Source: Hassallia byssoidea VB512170 (GTDB taxonomy: Bacteria; Cyanobacteriota; Cyanobacteriia; Cyanobacteriales; Nostocaceae). From it: a stretch of DNA of 64,000 nucleotides. The notes under the pieces were generated by a model, which was not told the origin of the DNA, did no database searches, and saw only the letters and a program-made list of their open reading frames with translations. Position numbers and translations under genes: made by a program. Where the stretch lies: positions 92,768 to 156,767 of the forward strand of contig NZ_JTCM02000006.1 of NCBI RefSeq assembly GCF_000817785.2. Direction: 5' to 3'. Of the stretch, positions 25,891-36,031 are shown piece after piece; the stretch's first letter is position 1; every line of letters starts with the position of its first letter.

Positions 25891-28800
25891 ATGAAAACAA
25901 TTACTGAATTGCTATCTCGTCTTGATTATTACTATGAGCAAATCAAGACAATTATCTTAGTGCGTCAAAATGCAATTACTGGGTTGCTTCCAGCGAGTAC
26001 GGCAATAACCGCTCACGGAGATTATACTGATGCTTGGGTGCGAGATAATGTATACAGTATTCTCGCAGTTTGGGGTTTAGGACTTGCTTATCGCAAAGTC
26101 GATGAAGACAACGGACGCACTTATGAGTTAGAACACAGCGTTGTCAAACTGATGCGCGGGTTGTTGTTCGCCATGATGCGACAATCACAGAAAGTAGAGC
26201 AATTTAAACACACTCAGTCGCCATTAGATGCGTTACACGCCAAATACAATACCGCGACAGGGGATATTGTTGTCGGCGATGACGAATGGGGACATTTACA
26301 ACTTGATGCAACATCAATATTTATATTGATGTTAGCACAAATGACCGCTTCCGGATTGCAGATTATTTTTACGATTGATGAAGTGAATTTCGTCCAAAAT
26401 TTAGTTTACTATATAGGACGAGCTTACCGCACTCCAGATTATGGCATTTGGGAACGTGGAAATAAAATTAATCGTGGAAGCGCGGAATTAAATGCTAGTT
26501 CTATCGGCATGGCAAAAGCGGCTTTAGAAGCGATTAATGGAGTCGATTTATTTGGTGTGCGTGGTAGTCAAGCATCGGTGATTCATGCGTTGCCCGATGA
26601 AATTGCTCGCGCTCGAATTACGTTAGAATCATTATTGCCGAGAGAATCAAGCTCAAAAGAAATTGATGCGGCACTGTTGAGTGTAATTAGCTTTCCGGCG
26701 TTTGCAGTGGAAGATGTGGAGTTACGCGATCGCACTTTTAATGATATCATCAATAAACTCGAAGGAAAATACGGTTGCAAACGCTTTTTACGCGATGGAC
26801 ACCAAACCGTTTTAGAAGATAGTCATCGCTTGCATTACGAACCTTGGGAACTCAAACAATTTGAGCATATTGAGTGTGAATGGCCCTTATTTTTCACTTA
26901 TTTACTTTTAGATGGATTATTTCGCGGCGATAAAGAACAAGTTAACAAATATCAAGCAAGTTTAGAAGGATTACTTTTTAAACGTGATGATTTGCTGTTA
27001 TTACCAGAACTTTATTATGTTCCCGAAGAGAATGTAGAAGCCGAAAGATTAACACCGCAAAGTCAGCCACGCTTACCTAACGAAAATATTCCCTTAGTAT
27101 GGGCGCAGAGTTTATATTTTCTCGGTGAAATGTTAAGTGAGGGTTTATTAGCCGTTGGCGATATTGACCCGTTGGGAAGACATTTATGTATAGGAAAAGA
27201 ACGTAAAGCTTTAGTACAAATAGCTTTGCTAGCAGAAGATGAAGAATTACAGGCAAAGCTAGAAGTTTTCGGAATTGAAACACAAACACCCACGCAAGTA
27301 GAACCGATTCAAGTTAGAGAAGCTGTCGATTTAATCACCATTTATAAACAAATTGGACGTTGTGAGAAACTGGGTTTAACCGGACGCCCACCACGCAGTC
27401 CGCGCAGTTTGACAACATCGAGAATTTTCCGCTTTGGAAACGAGACAGTTGTATTTTTACCTTCATTTTTAGATTCGGAACAGTTCTATTTAACTCTCGA
27501 TTATCATTTTTTGGTAGACCAACTCAGAAACGAACTTAATTACATCCAAAAATATTGGAATGATTTAGGACGTCCGACTTTAACTTTGATGTTGACTCAC
27601 ACCATGTTGGAAACAGGTTCAGAAGCTTTGCTAGAACTGATGCAAGAATTGAAAGATGGTGTTTGTCAAGGTGTGCGCGTCAAATTAGGACGATTAAATC
27701 AGTTGATGTTGACAGCATCGATAGAAAGAATTGATTTAGTCAAAGAAGAGGAATTTTTCCAAGCAGCAGTAAAAAATGCCGGGTTGCGTTGTTGTTATTT
27801 AGCTTATAATCCAGAGAAAAACTGGCATTTAGGACATACCCAAGAATTTCAAGTGGAGTGTCAAACTAACTTGGGATTGTTGCTTTCATCGTTGCGATCG
27901 TCAGAAAATCTTTACGAGCAAATAGAGTTATTGCAGACTTTAACTCGTTTGCAAGGATTAAAATTTGACACCGGCTTTGGCGGACCTGGGCGTACTGTCA
28001 GCGTAGCAGATTTACTTGACGAAGTATACACCAGAGCCGGAGAAATGGGGATTTGGGGGATAGTGCGTCGCGCTGCGGGTTTGCAGAAGATGACGTATAT
28101 TGCTCTGTCAGACGTGGTAACGAGTATTTTGGTCAGGGGTAAGCAAATCGCTGTTGGTAAGGCTTATAGCGAAGCCTCGCTGATAACGGTGCCATTATCT
28201 CACAACGAAATAGTCGAGAAAATAAATCACTTCTGTCGTGAGGATATAAGCGATCGCGTTCTCACTCAAGAAATTCTCATATATCTGAGTTTGTTAATCA
28301 AGTCAGAACCCGAACTATTTAAAGGACTGCTGACATTAAGAGTCGGTTATTACATTTTGTTGCTAACTAGCGAAATTGCTGGAGAAATGCATCTTACTCA
28401 AGACGAAGCTTATGAAAAATTGATGGAACTTTCGCCTTTTGAAGTAAAAATGCGGTTGCAGAAAGTATTAACTGAATACGCCGGCATGAGTAACTTGTTA
28501 CGCAAACAAGAATCACTGCACGTCAAACAAAAAGAAGCTGATATTGATTGGGTAGTACAACCCGCAGTAGAAGCCGAAATAGAAGCCCCAGTTGGTGGTT
28601 GGCGACGATTTCGCGAAGCTGAAGGTGCTACAGGACGCGTGCCAAAAGACTTTTTTAAACAAGTTTGGCTGGTAATGCATCATTGCAAAGGCTTGGTAAT
28701 TGGCGATAAATTAGAACGTCGCAATCGTTTGGATAGTGAAGTCATGATATCGGAGATGACAGCTGGTGAAAAAAACTTTGCCTTGCTAGTCGAGCATTTA

Positions 28801-29109
28801 TTAAATAAAATTGAGGCACCAGAATACCGGCAACTTAATATTGAAACATTAATGGAATTAGCGGCGATCGCTTCTAACAACCCAAGCTTACAAATTGAAG
28901 AATATATCGTGTTAGATGTGTTAATTGGTCATGCGGTGCGAGTCGCTTGGTTGGATGGACATAAAGAAAGAGGCGATCGTTATGATGAAGATAAAGGTAG
29001 TGCGTGGAGGTCTTTTTACAACACCTCTCCGAGAGAGTGCGCTAGTTATATCGTTAAAGCGTTCCGCTTCTTAACTGAATTTGCTGAAGTTGAAGAAACA
29101 GCAGCTTGA
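25891..29109 (+). CDS. GH15 / phosphorylase-kinase-alpha-like protein
   Basis: A 1072-aa soluble protein related to the glucoamylase-like (GH15) fold of phosphorylase kinase alpha/beta subunits. The N-terminal half (about 1-440) has the (alpha/alpha)6-barrel signatures ARG-like [49 protein letters not shown] and [26 protein letters not shown]. The C-terminal half matches the long helical tail of phosphorylase kinase regulatory subunits. Cyanobacterial members of about 1070 aa are common and uncharacterised; a role in glycogen handling is inferred. No neighbouring glycogen gene is present. Confidence 0.85.
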   Translation: MKTITELLSRLDYYYEQIKTIILVRQNAITGLLPASTAITAHGDYTDAWVRDNVYSILAVWGLGLAYRKVDEDNGRTYELEHSVVKLMRGLLFAMMRQSQKVEQFKHTQSPLDALHAKYNTATGDIVVGDDEWGHLQLDATSIFILMLAQMTASGLQIIFTIDEVNFVQNLVYYIGRAYRTPDYGIWERGNKINRGSAELNASSIGMAKAALEAINGVDLFGVRGSQASVIHALPDEIARARITLESLLPRESSSKEIDAALLSVISFPAFAVEDVELRDRTFNDIINKLEGKYGCKRFLRDGHQTVLEDSHRLHYEPWELKQFEHIECEWPLFFTYLLLDGLFRGDKEQVNKYQASLEGLLFKRDDLLLLPELYYVPEENVEAERLTPQSQPRLPNENIPLVWAQSLYFLGEMLSEGLLAVGDIDPLGRHLCIGKERKALVQIALLAEDEELQAKLEVFGIETQTPTQVEPIQVREAVDLITIYKQIGRCEKLGLTGRPPRSPRSLTTSRIFRFGNETVVFLPSFLDSEQFYLTLDYHFLVDQLRNELNYIQKYWNDLGRPTLTLMLTHTMLETGSEALLELMQELKDGVCQGVRVKLGRLNQLMLTASIERIDLVKEEEFFQAAVKNAGLRCCYLAYNPEKNWHLGHTQEFQVECQTNLGLLLSSLRSSENLYEQIELLQTLTRLQGLKFDTGFGGPGRTVSVADLLDEVYTRAGEMGIWGIVRRAAGLQKMTYIALSDVVTSILVRGKQIAVGKAYSEASLITVPLSHNEIVEKINHFCREDISDRVLTQEILIYLSLLIKSEPELFKGLLTLRVGYYILLLTSEIAGEMHLTQDEAYEKLMELSPFEVKMRLQKVLTEYAGMSNLLRKQESLHVKQKEADIDWVVQPAVEAEIEAPVGGWRRFREAEGATGRVPKDFFKQVWLVMHHCKGLVIGDKLERRNRLDSEVMISEMTAGEKNFALLVEHLLNKIEAPEYRQLNIETLMELAAIASNNPSLQIEEYIVLDVLIGHAVRVAWLDGHKERGDRYDEDKGSAWRSFYNTSPRECASYIVKAFRFLTEFAEVEETAA

Positions 29110-29405
29110 TACCAATTGTGTGTATTGAAGTTAGCTCTAATGAGGAAGCGATCGCAATCCTCAATGATACCAATTACGGTCTTTCTTCTTCAGTTTACAC
29201 CCGCGACATCGAAGCGGGAATAACTTACATTAATGATCCCACAATCGGTGCGGAAGTACACTTACCCTTTGGGGGAGTGAGACAAACCGGCAACGGACAC
29301 CGCGAAGCCGGAACTACCGCAATAGAAGTATTTACAGAATGGAAAAGTGTGTATGTTGACTTTTCTGGTAGTTTGCAACGCGCACAGATTGATAATCGTA
29401 GTTAA
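29106..29405 (+). pseudogene. Aldehyde dehydrogenase C-terminal fragment with internal deletion
   Basis: About 99 codons correspond to the last part of an NAD-dependent aldehyde dehydrogenase: [15 protein letters not shown], then [20 protein letters not shown] and [20 protein letters not shown]. The N-terminal and catalytic Cys regions are missing, and about 12 residues are deleted between YTRD and the GITYIN strand. It overlaps the stop of the GH15-like gene. The motif type is seen in semialdehyde dehydrogenases; the aminotransferase and DUF1338 genes near 33-35 kb are possible former partners. Confidence 0.85.
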
Positions 29406-29415
29406 AAGTGGTAAA

Positions 29416-29712
29416 TTAAGTTTCAACCTCAACTTTGTAAAGTGCAGGATTTTGTTCAAACAACGCTTGAGAACCTACCGCTTTCAATTGAGGTTTTGAA
29501 AACGCATTCTTCCAAGCTTCTGCACTTTCCCAATGCGCCACATTAATAAACTGAAATCTTGCATCTTTATCAATACTGCGATGAAGTTTTGCATCAATAA
29601 AACCCGGCTCATTTTTCATTAACTCAAGCGCTTCCGTCCAAACTTTAATAAATTGCTCCTCACTACCTTGAGGAACAGAAAAAACATTAATCAAAACTAC
29701 AGGTGATGACAT
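29416..29712 (-). CDS. Antibiotic biosynthesis monooxygenase (ABM) domain protein
   Basis: A 98-aa single ABM-fold protein: VVLINVFSVPQGSEEQFIKV, a helix ending in NEPGFIDAKLHRSID and FQFINVAHWESAEAWKNAF. ABM proteins form dimers and act on quinones, haem or other aromatics; the substrate cannot be read from sequence. It lies in the same direction as, and 113 bases from, an SDR gene, and both may be controlled by the AraC regulator further upstream. Confidence 0.85.
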   Translation of the reverse strand: MSSPVVLINVFSVPQGSEEQFIKVWTEALELMKNEPGFIDAKLHRSIDKDARFQFINVAHWESAEAWKNAFSKPQLKAVGSQALFEQNPALYKVEVET

Positions 29713-29825
29713 AAATATCTATTTGGGATAAATTGACAACGATAACAACAGCCTAAATCATTCGTGAAACTCTCTATTTCCTCTTCCTCTGCGTTCTCTG
29801 CGTCTCTGCGGTTCGTTTCTCAAAA

Positions 29826-30569
29826 CTATGGCATCCCACCTGTAACATGAATATTATGTCCAGTAATATAACTTGCCATATCGCTGACCAAAAACATCAC
29901 CACATCCGCTACTTCACCCGGTTCTGCCAGTCGTTGCAGCGGTGAATTCTGCGCTATAAAATCTTGATCCAATTGCGAAATAGTATCTTTGAAACTTTCG
30001 GTTGTTGTTGGTCCTGGCATGATAGAATTAACTGTAATGCCACGTCCACCTAACTCCCTAGCTAATGCAAAGGTAAACTGCTCAATTGCTGCTTTGCTAC
30101 CAGCTGTTACTGCTAAATTAGCTTGCGGTTGTACAGTGTATGGAGTTGAAAACGTGACAATGCGACCTTTATCTGCCATGTGTTTCGCAGCTTCTTGTAA
30201 CGCAAAAAAGTTACCCTTAGCATTAAAAGCGATCGCATAATCAAATTCTGCTTCTGTCACCTCGGCAACAGGCTTGACAACTCTCGGCGCACTGCCTGAT
30301 ATTACTAAAATATCTAGCTTACCAAAGTTCTTGATTGTTTCTTGAAACAAATGGCGGATGTCAGCCAATTGGGTAAGATCGGTTTTAATGGCGATCGCCT
30401 TTCCACCCGTATTTTTAATACTAGCAATTAGTTCCTCTGCCTTGTCTGCTTTTTGGGCATAAGTAATGACAACAGATGCACCTGAAGAAGCTAAACGTTC
30501 AGCTACCGCTTTACCAATACCAATCGATGCACCGATAACAATGGCAACTTTTCCGTTTAAAGTTTGCAT
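29826..30569 (-). CDS. SDR family protein lacking the catalytic tyrosine
   Basis: A 247-aa short-chain dehydrogenase fold. The cofactor motif is VIGASIGIGKA, and the C-terminal MPGPTTTES and YITGHNIHVTGG are typical. The catalytic YxxxK is replaced by TAGSK (Thr in place of Tyr), and the usual NNAG is ISGSAP. The active-site Ser region (FSTPYT) is also altered. It may be a pseudo-enzyme or use altered chemistry. I chose ATG 30569 (MQTLNGK) with AAAGGA upstream over an ATG six codons earlier. It is next to an ABM protein and an AraC regulator. Confidence 0.85.
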   Translation of the reverse strand: MQTLNGKVAIVIGASIGIGKAVAERLASSGASVVITYAQKADKAEELIASIKNTGGKAIAIKTDLTQLADIRHLFQETIKNFGKLDILVISGSAPRVVKPVAEVTEAEFDYAIAFNAKGNFFALQEAAKHMADKGRIVTFSTPYTVQPQANLAVTAGSKAAIEQFTFALARELGGRGITVNSIMPGPTTTESFKDTISQLDQDFIAQNSPLQRLAEPGEVADVVMFLVSDMASYITGHNIHVTGGMP

Positions 30570-30682
30570 CGCGTTCGTTCCTTTCATTGTCGCCGAAATT
30601 TTTCAACAGCCTGACTATACCAGCATCAAGCTTTAATAATCTTGTCAAATTTTGCGAAACTGTTCTAAAGTTGCGATTTAGT

Positions 30683-30731
30683 TCGTAGTAAGGACTTTAG
30701 TCCTTAATTTAAGCGTTTAAACGCTTACTAC
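30683..30731. repeat. Palindromic repeat, family B
   Basis: CGTAGTAAGGACTTTAGTCCTTA is followed by AAGCGTTTAAACGCTTACTAC: two perfect small hairpins. Same family as at about 23403 and 45534. Confidence 0.75.
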
Positions 30732-31640
30732 TTATTTTTCACGATACTTTTTTGGTGTTGTCTGTGTTAACTTTTTAAACAACTTAGCGAAATGACTTTG
30801 ATTACTGCATCCAACTTGAAGCGCGATTTCCACTATTGGTAAGTTGGTTGTTCGCAGCAGATGTTTCGCACGTTCAACCCGACACTGTAAAATGTATTGA
30901 TAAGGTGTACAACCTGTTGACTGCTTGAACATTTGTACGAAGTAGTACATACTCATCCCGACAACTGCTGCAAGGTCATTAAGTGACACATCTTTACTCA
31001 AGTTGTCATTAATATACTCAATCGCACGTTTTAATTGATGCGTTGACAAACCACCTCTATACTGTTGTATTTTTGGCTCTTTAGTGGAATATTTCTTAAG
31101 TAGTTGGACTGCTAATGCATTAGCTAAAGACTGATTGTAAAAACGACCGCCTGGACTTCCCGCTAAAAATTCCGCTTCTAGCGCCAAACCGATATACTGA
31201 ATTTGTGGATCGAGCATTCCATTGCAGTGCATTAGTTCTGTGTGATTCGCATCATTTAATTCCAATGCACATTTTGAAATCACAATTGGTTTGAGAGTAA
31301 GTATCAAAATTTCGACATCTTTATCCCAACTTCCTTTAAATCTTACTCCCTCAGGAGCAAGGCTGATACTGCCAGGTATTTTGTGTATCCTGCGTAGCTG
31401 ACCGTTTTCGACAACTTCAAGTATATGTGGCTCACTTAGCTGTATAGTGAGTAAATGCTCTTGGGCAATCACCTCAGGATACTCACAAGAAGGCATAGAC
31501 AAACGTTCAACATAGATATCATCACTTTCCAAAGTCGTATCGGTAACAGTTAGTGATGAATCAGAACTAACTGGTAGTGGCACAAATTTCTCATTGACAA
31601 CATCAAAGACCTTGATTTTGCTGTCAAACATGCCTTTCAC
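30732..31640 (-). CDS. AraC-family transcriptional regulator
   Basis: A 302-aa regulator. The C-terminal AraC/XylS double helix-turn-helix (about 200-300) contains KDVSLNDLAAVVGMSMYYFV, GCTPYQYILQCRVERAKHLL and IALQVGCSNQSHFAKLFKK. The N-terminal 180 residues have a cupin-like sensor region with no catalytic motif. It stands upstream of the SDR and ABM genes on the same strand and may regulate them. Confidence 0.92.
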   Translation of the reverse strand: MKGMFDSKIKVFDVVNEKFVPLPVSSDSSLTVTDTTLESDDIYVERLSMPSCEYPEVIAQEHLLTIQLSEPHILEVVENGQLRRIHKIPGSISLAPEGVRFKGSWDKDVEILILTLKPIVISKCALELNDANHTELMHCNGMLDPQIQYIGLALEAEFLAGSPGGRFYNQSLANALAVQLLKKYSTKEPKIQQYRGGLSTHQLKRAIEYINDNLSKDVSLNDLAAVVGMSMYYFVQMFKQSTGCTPYQYILQCRVERAKHLLRTTNLPIVEIALQVGCSNQSHFAKLFKKLTQTTPKKYREK

Positions 31641-31702
31641 CTTTAAATGATAGGACGAGCGAAAACCGAATCAATAACTGCTTCTAAAACTGCGCGTGAG
31701 TT

Positions 31703-32305
31703 TCAAGTCGGCATAATGTCGTCTCGCAATTGTAAATTTGGAAACAGGAAAGAAGAAATCGGCTCTCCCAAGCGATATTGTTGCTGCTGGTACACCCCAT
31801 TAACTAACTGGCAAATGGTGAAAGTAGGTTGCTTGGGATTGCCGATAAATTGCAAACCCCCCAAACCGCGAAAGTCCACAATCCAATATTCTGGGATATT
31901 CAAAAAAGCGTATTCTTCCACTTTTCTGGCATAATCATCTTGCCAATTAGTGCTGACCACTTCAGCAACAAGCTTAATGGTATTACCTTTACAAATCACT
32001 GGTTCTTTTTGCCAAAGGGGTTCAGTACCAAGTTCTGCTTTATCTAAAACAATTACGTCAGGACGCAGTGCTGTGGCTTCAGCGTATAGGGGTTTTATCA
32101 AACAAGTTTTTGGAACCAACCAATTGAAATTAGCACGAAAAATTTCGACATAAATTCTACCAGCAATACTCCCCGCAACCGCTTCATAAGGACCGGTAGG
32201 TTCCATCTCTCTGAGTTCTCCGTCAATCAGTTCATAGCGTGTGTTATCCCCATATTGGGCAATAAACTCCTCAAAGCTAAGTAGTTTGGATGGGGTGTAG
32301 GTCAT
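31703..32305 (-). CDS. Uma2 family (putative PD-(D/E)XK) protein
   Basis: A 200-aa Uma2-family protein (formerly DUF820), an expanded family in cyanobacteria. The N-terminal YELIDGELREMEPTG, the central LRPDVIVLDK, the catalytic-like LVAEVVSTNWQDDYARKVEEY and EYWIVDF match the family and its nuclease-like active site (D, E-x-V, K). No nuclease activity is established. No obvious partner gene. Confidence 0.9.
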   Translation of the reverse strand: MTYTPSKLLSFEEFIAQYGDNTRYELIDGELREMEPTGPYEAVAGSIAGRIYVEIFRANFNWLVPKTCLIKPLYAEATALRPDVIVLDKAELGTEPLWQKEPVICKGNTIKLVAEVVSTNWQDDYARKVEEYAFLNIPEYWIVDFRGLGGLQFIGNPKQPTFTICQLVNGVYQQQQYRLGEPISSFLFPNLQLRDDIMPT

Positions 32306-32667
32306 AGGTTGTTTCTTAACGGAACGTAGCCTAATTATAAGTTTCGTCAGGAGTAGGAAGTATTCTGTTAAGTTTATTATACTTAGGACTTACGGAAAGT
32401 CATGGAAAAACGAACCGCAGAGAAGCCAGCGCGTTGCGGGGGTTCCCCCCGTTGTAGCGACTGGCGCGACGCAGAGTCCACAGAGGAATGAGGAAGAGAG
32501 AGAATTTTTGCGCTCATTCCTGATACTCAAGCGCGATCGCTCTAGCTTTTGTGTCCAACTGCCCATGAGTTAAACTGGTGTCTTTCAAAATAGAATAAAT
32601 CGCTACAATAAAAAATTTCGCCTCAGCGTTTAATCGTAAGTAATCTTCTCAAAAATCTAGATAAATA
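32306..32667. other. Intergenic region with family A and dispersed repeats
   Basis: About 360 bases between divergent genes. Positions 32385-32490 carry the GGACTTACGGAAA repeat and a family A palindrome (GCGTTGCGGGGGTTCCCCCC then GTTGTAGCGACTGGCGCGAC), the closest match to the copy at 4255. One HIP1 site (about 32534). No gene. Confidence 0.6.
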
Positions 32668-33972
32668 ATGTTAAGTATCCCCGTTAATCTGGGTTTACCT
32701 CGCGCACCTCGTTTGATAACATCTTTACCAGGACCTTGTGCTGAAGCGATTGTCAAACGCGATCGCGCTGTCACTTCTCCTTCTTACACTCGCGACTATC
32801 CGTTAGTTGTGGCGAGGGGTGAAGGTTGTATGCTCGAAGATGTCGATGGTAATATCTTTCTAGATATGACTGCGGGAATTGCCGTCACCGCTACCGGACA
32901 CGCACACCCGGAAGTTGTCGCCGCAATTCAAGCACAAGCTGCTAATTTAATACACATGTCCGGAACTGATTTCTACTACGAACCGATGGTAGAATTAGCA
33001 GAGAAGTTAGCTTGCCACGCTCCTTTCCCGAACGGTGCAAAGGTGTTTTTTAGCAACTCTGGGGCGGAATCAAACGAAGGAGCAATCAAACTCGCTCGAT
33101 ATTACACGGGACGTTCTTCAATCGTGGCATTTTTGGGAGCGTTTCACGGACGCACTTATGGAGCGATGTCTTTAACTGCTTCTAAAACTGTGCAAAGAGC
33201 AAACTTTGGTGCAATGCTAGCGGGAGTAACACACATTCCTTACGGTACTCACGCCAGTGTGGATTATTTAGAGAAAGATTTATTTTCAACTATATTACCA
33301 CCAAACGAGGTGGCGTCAATAGTAGTTGAAGCAATTCAAGGTGAAGGCGGTTACATTGTACCTGAAGATGGATTTTTGCAGAGAATTCGCGATATATGCG
33401 ATCGCTACGGCATTCTGATGATAGTCGATGAAGTGCAATCGGGGATGGGACGCACCGGTCGCATGTTTGCCATTGAGCATTGGGGTGTAATGCCGGATAT
33501 CATAACTATGGCAAAAGGTATCGCTAGCGGTTTACCTTTGGGTGCAATTCTCTCTCGTCCAGAAATTATGACTTGGCAACCTGGTTCTCACGCTACCACA
33601 TTTGGGGGCAATCCGGTTGCTTGTGCGGCAGGAATTGTCACTTTGCAACTGCTGGAAAACAATTTGATGGAAAACGCCTCAAACATGGGAGAATTATTGC
33701 AAGCTGGTCTTACTCGGTTGCATGAGAGATTTCCCAGAATGTCTTTACCACGCGGTAAAGGTTTGATGGTAGCGGTGGATTTATTAGATAAAGAGCAAAG
33801 TTTAGATAGAGAATTGCGCGATCGCATTCTTCAAGAAGCTTTCTTACGTGGTTTATTATTACTTGGTTGCGGTAAAGCTGCAATTCGATTTTGTCCGCCT
33901 TTAGTTATCGACAGCGAACAAATTAAAATAGCTTTAGATATTATTGCTGATGTATTAGTTGAAATTGGATAA
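32668..33972 (+). CDS. Class III PLP aminotransferase (acetylornithine/GABA-type)
   Basis: A 434-aa fold type I, class III aminotransferase. The PLP-binding core is visible: FFSNSGAESNEGAIKLARYY, GAFHGRTYGAMSLTAS, IVDEVQSGMGRTGRMFAIEH and the Schiff-base Lys in ITMAKGIASGLPLGA. The C-terminal substrate region includes TTFGGNPVACAA. Such enzymes act on omega-amino groups (GABA, ornithine, 5-aminovalerate, lysine derivatives). A DUF1338 gene lies 63 bases downstream, suggesting amino acid catabolism of the lysine type. Confidence 0.88.
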   Translation: MLSIPVNLGLPRAPRLITSLPGPCAEAIVKRDRAVTSPSYTRDYPLVVARGEGCMLEDVDGNIFLDMTAGIAVTATGHAHPEVVAAIQAQAANLIHMSGTDFYYEPMVELAEKLACHAPFPNGAKVFFSNSGAESNEGAIKLARYYTGRSSIVAFLGAFHGRTYGAMSLTASKTVQRANFGAMLAGVTHIPYGTHASVDYLEKDLFSTILPPNEVASIVVEAIQGEGGYIVPEDGFLQRIRDICDRYGILMIVDEVQSGMGRTGRMFAIEHWGVMPDIITMAKGIASGLPLGAILSRPEIMTWQPGSHATTFGGNPVACAAGIVTLQLLENNLMENASNMGELLQAGLTRLHERFPRMSLPRGKGLMVAVDLLDKEQSLDRELRDRILQEAFLRGLLLLGCGKAAIRFCPPLVIDSEQIKIALDIIADVLVEIG

Positions 33973-33984
33973 ATTATAACTTTT

Positions 33985-34013
33985 GTAGAGACGTTCCGGC
34001 GCAACGTCTCTAC
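33985..34013. terminator. Hairpin between aminotransferase and DUF1338 genes
   Basis: GTAGAGACGTT (33985-33995) and AACGTCTCTAC (34003-34013) form a perfect 11-bp stem. It is a dispersed repeat in cyanobacteria (words recur at 16430 and 60820). No T run follows, so it may attenuate rather than fully stop transcription. Confidence 0.5.
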
Positions 34014-34035
34014 CTAATTCGCAATTTTTAACTTT

Positions 34036-34950
34036 ATGAAACCTGAAATTACCCGCAACCTTTGGGAATTGCTTTGGCAAGAATACAGCGCTAGAGTAAG
34101 TTATGCCCGCACATACGAGCAAATGATAACTGCCGCTGGTGGTAGTATTGCTAATGACCATATTGCTTTTCGCTCTTTGCGTACAACTGTCGATAGTCCG
34201 CACGGTAAGGTTAACTTGGGAATTGACTACTTGGGGCAATTAGCGTCAGCTTTAGGTTACGAAGCTGTGGGGGAGTACACTTTTAGTGAAACTCATCTTT
34301 ATGCACGTCACTATCGCCATCCACAGCAAGAAGAATTAGACTTACCCAAGTTGTTTATTAGCGAGTTGATTGTCGATGAATTACCAGAAGCGATCGCCCA
34401 ACTTATCCATCAAACAGTAGCGGGTGACAATTTACTTAATTACTCAGCAATTCTTAATGCATTTGACTCGAATGCACAACGCCTTGTCAAACAATTGCAA
34501 AAAATCTTTACCCGTCCTTGGCAACCTCCCAAACATTCGATTGTGGAAAAAGTTAACGCTGTTACGCAATATGGAGCTTGGGTATTATTACACGGTTACG
34601 CTGTTAACCATTTTACAGGATATGTTAACCGCCAAAATACACCACAATACCCAGATATAGATACTACCGCTCGTGGTTTGGCTAAATTGGGCGTACCAAT
34701 GAAAGCTAAAATTGAAGGGGATATTGCCATTGGTTTGCGGCAAACCGCTACAGAAGCAGTTATCGAAGTAATACCTGTATTAGATGATATAACCAATGCC
34801 GAAATCCAAATTCCCTGGACTTACGCTTATTATGAAATTGCCCAGCGTTACATGATAGAAGTGGAACCGGGTAAGCAAGAGCTTTTTGATGCTTTTTTAG
34901 GAAAGAATGCCCAAGAATTGTTTGAAATAACTAGATTAGGTTTTGCCTAA
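34036..34950 (+). CDS. DUF1338 protein, 2-oxoadipate dioxygenase/decarboxylase-type
   Basis: A 304-aa vicinal-oxygen-chelate-type protein of DUF1338. Characterised members (HglS/YdcJ) convert 2-oxoadipate to D-2-hydroxyglutarate with Fe(II), a step of lysine breakdown. The metal-binding His occurs in NDHIAFRSLRT, the second His in GYAVNHFTGYVN, and a Glu-rich EVIPVLDD follows. The length is shorter than the about 450-aa HglS of Pseudomonas, matching the small form. Its position after a class III aminotransferase supports an amino acid catabolic role; the exact substrate here is inferred. Confidence 0.8.
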   Translation: MKPEITRNLWELLWQEYSARVSYARTYEQMITAAGGSIANDHIAFRSLRTTVDSPHGKVNLGIDYLGQLASALGYEAVGEYTFSETHLYARHYRHPQQEELDLPKLFISELIVDELPEAIAQLIHQTVAGDNLLNYSAILNAFDSNAQRLVKQLQKIFTRPWQPPKHSIVEKVNAVTQYGAWVLLHGYAVNHFTGYVNRQNTPQYPDIDTTARGLAKLGVPMKAKIEGDIAIGLRQTATEAVIEVIPVLDDITNAEIQIPWTYAYYEIAQRYMIEVEPGKQELFDAFLGKNAQELFEITRLGFA

Positions 34951-34977
34951 GCGTAGAGATAACTAATGTAAGAAATT

Positions 34978-35763
34978 TTAAGTTGGTTTAATTCTGCTAA
35001 CTATCAGATGAAACAATAATGGAAAATATCTTTTGATATACACCATCAAAATATCAAAACCACCAATATATACTTCGCGCTGTTTTTTATAAATACACGT
35101 TAGTATTTTCTCGGCACAATCATCGGCACTCATTCCTTTATCTTGTCCTTCGTCCATTTTTCCATAGACGCTACCGTCTTCATTTAAGGCATTAAAGGAA
35201 ATATTAGTTTTGATTCGTCCTGGGCAAATAATAGTTATATAAATATGATTTGTTTTTAATTCGATTTGCAACGTTTCAAAAAAACCATGCAATGCGTGTT
35301 TTGAAGCTGCATATGCTGAACGTAACGGAAAGCCAAATTTACCTACTAAGCTAGTAATTACTGCGATTTGTCCACTACCATTTTTTATCATGTGCGGTAA
35401 AACTTTTTTAGTCAAGTTGATAGTCCCGAAATAATTTACTTCCATAATTTTTCTATCAACTACTTCTTGCGTATCAAGAGCTAAGGCACGTTGACTGATA
35501 CCTGCATTATTTACCAGTAAATCAATTTTTTCATAATGTTTTATTGCAATATTTAGGGCATTTTCTACAGATAAATTGTCTGTAATATCAAGAGGAATAA
35601 TTAAACATTCGCTGATTATATTTTCTTTTACTCGTTGTAATTCTTTTTCTCTGCGGGAAGAAATGACCAGCTTTGCACCTTCTTTAGCAAACTGGTAAGC
35701 TAATGCTTCACCTATACCAGATGATGCTCCAGTTATCCAAACAATTTTATCTAGAAAACGCAT
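34978..35763 (-). CDS. SDR family oxidoreductase (classical)
   Basis: A 261-aa SDR with all canonical features: cofactor motif ITGASSGIGEA, NNAG (VNNAGIS), catalytic Ser (ITSLVG) and YxxxK as YAASK. A C-terminal hydrophobic segment (MVYIKRYFPLLFHLIV) suggests membrane association, as in DHRS7-like proteins. The gene is more AT-rich and uses more AAA/ATA codons than its neighbours, which could reflect transfer. It is transcribed towards the DUF1338 gene. Confidence 0.9.
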   Translation of the reverse strand: MRFLDKIVWITGASSGIGEALAYQFAKEGAKLVISSRREKELQRVKENIISECLIIPLDITDNLSVENALNIAIKHYEKIDLLVNNAGISQRALALDTQEVVDRKIMEVNYFGTINLTKKVLPHMIKNGSGQIAVITSLVGKFGFPLRSAYAASKHALHGFFETLQIELKTNHIYITIICPGRIKTNISFNALNEDGSVYGKMDEGQDKGMSADDCAEKILTCIYKKQREVYIGGFDILMVYIKRYFPLLFHLIVSRIKPT

Positions 35764-36031
35764 TTATATATAAGCTATCTGTTACAACATTAAGTATGTT
35801 TACTTATTATATTTTACAATGCGGAAGGCGCTCTTTCAGGTATTGAGAAGTCGAACGAGGTAACGAGAAGAACCTGTTTTCTCGAATATAAGGTTGTTAA
35901 ACTGAATTTATTTAGCATCTACTCTGTTCCTGCCATTAAATTATCTATATGGGTAAATTACGGTGCGTTATGAGACAAACCCTAATGCACCTTACAGTAA
36001 AGACAGCCTCTTTTTTACAGGAGCGATCGCG

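Noticed and set aside
31647..31934. Open frame antisense to the Uma2 gene
   Set aside because: Shadow of the Uma2 coding sequence with no family features.
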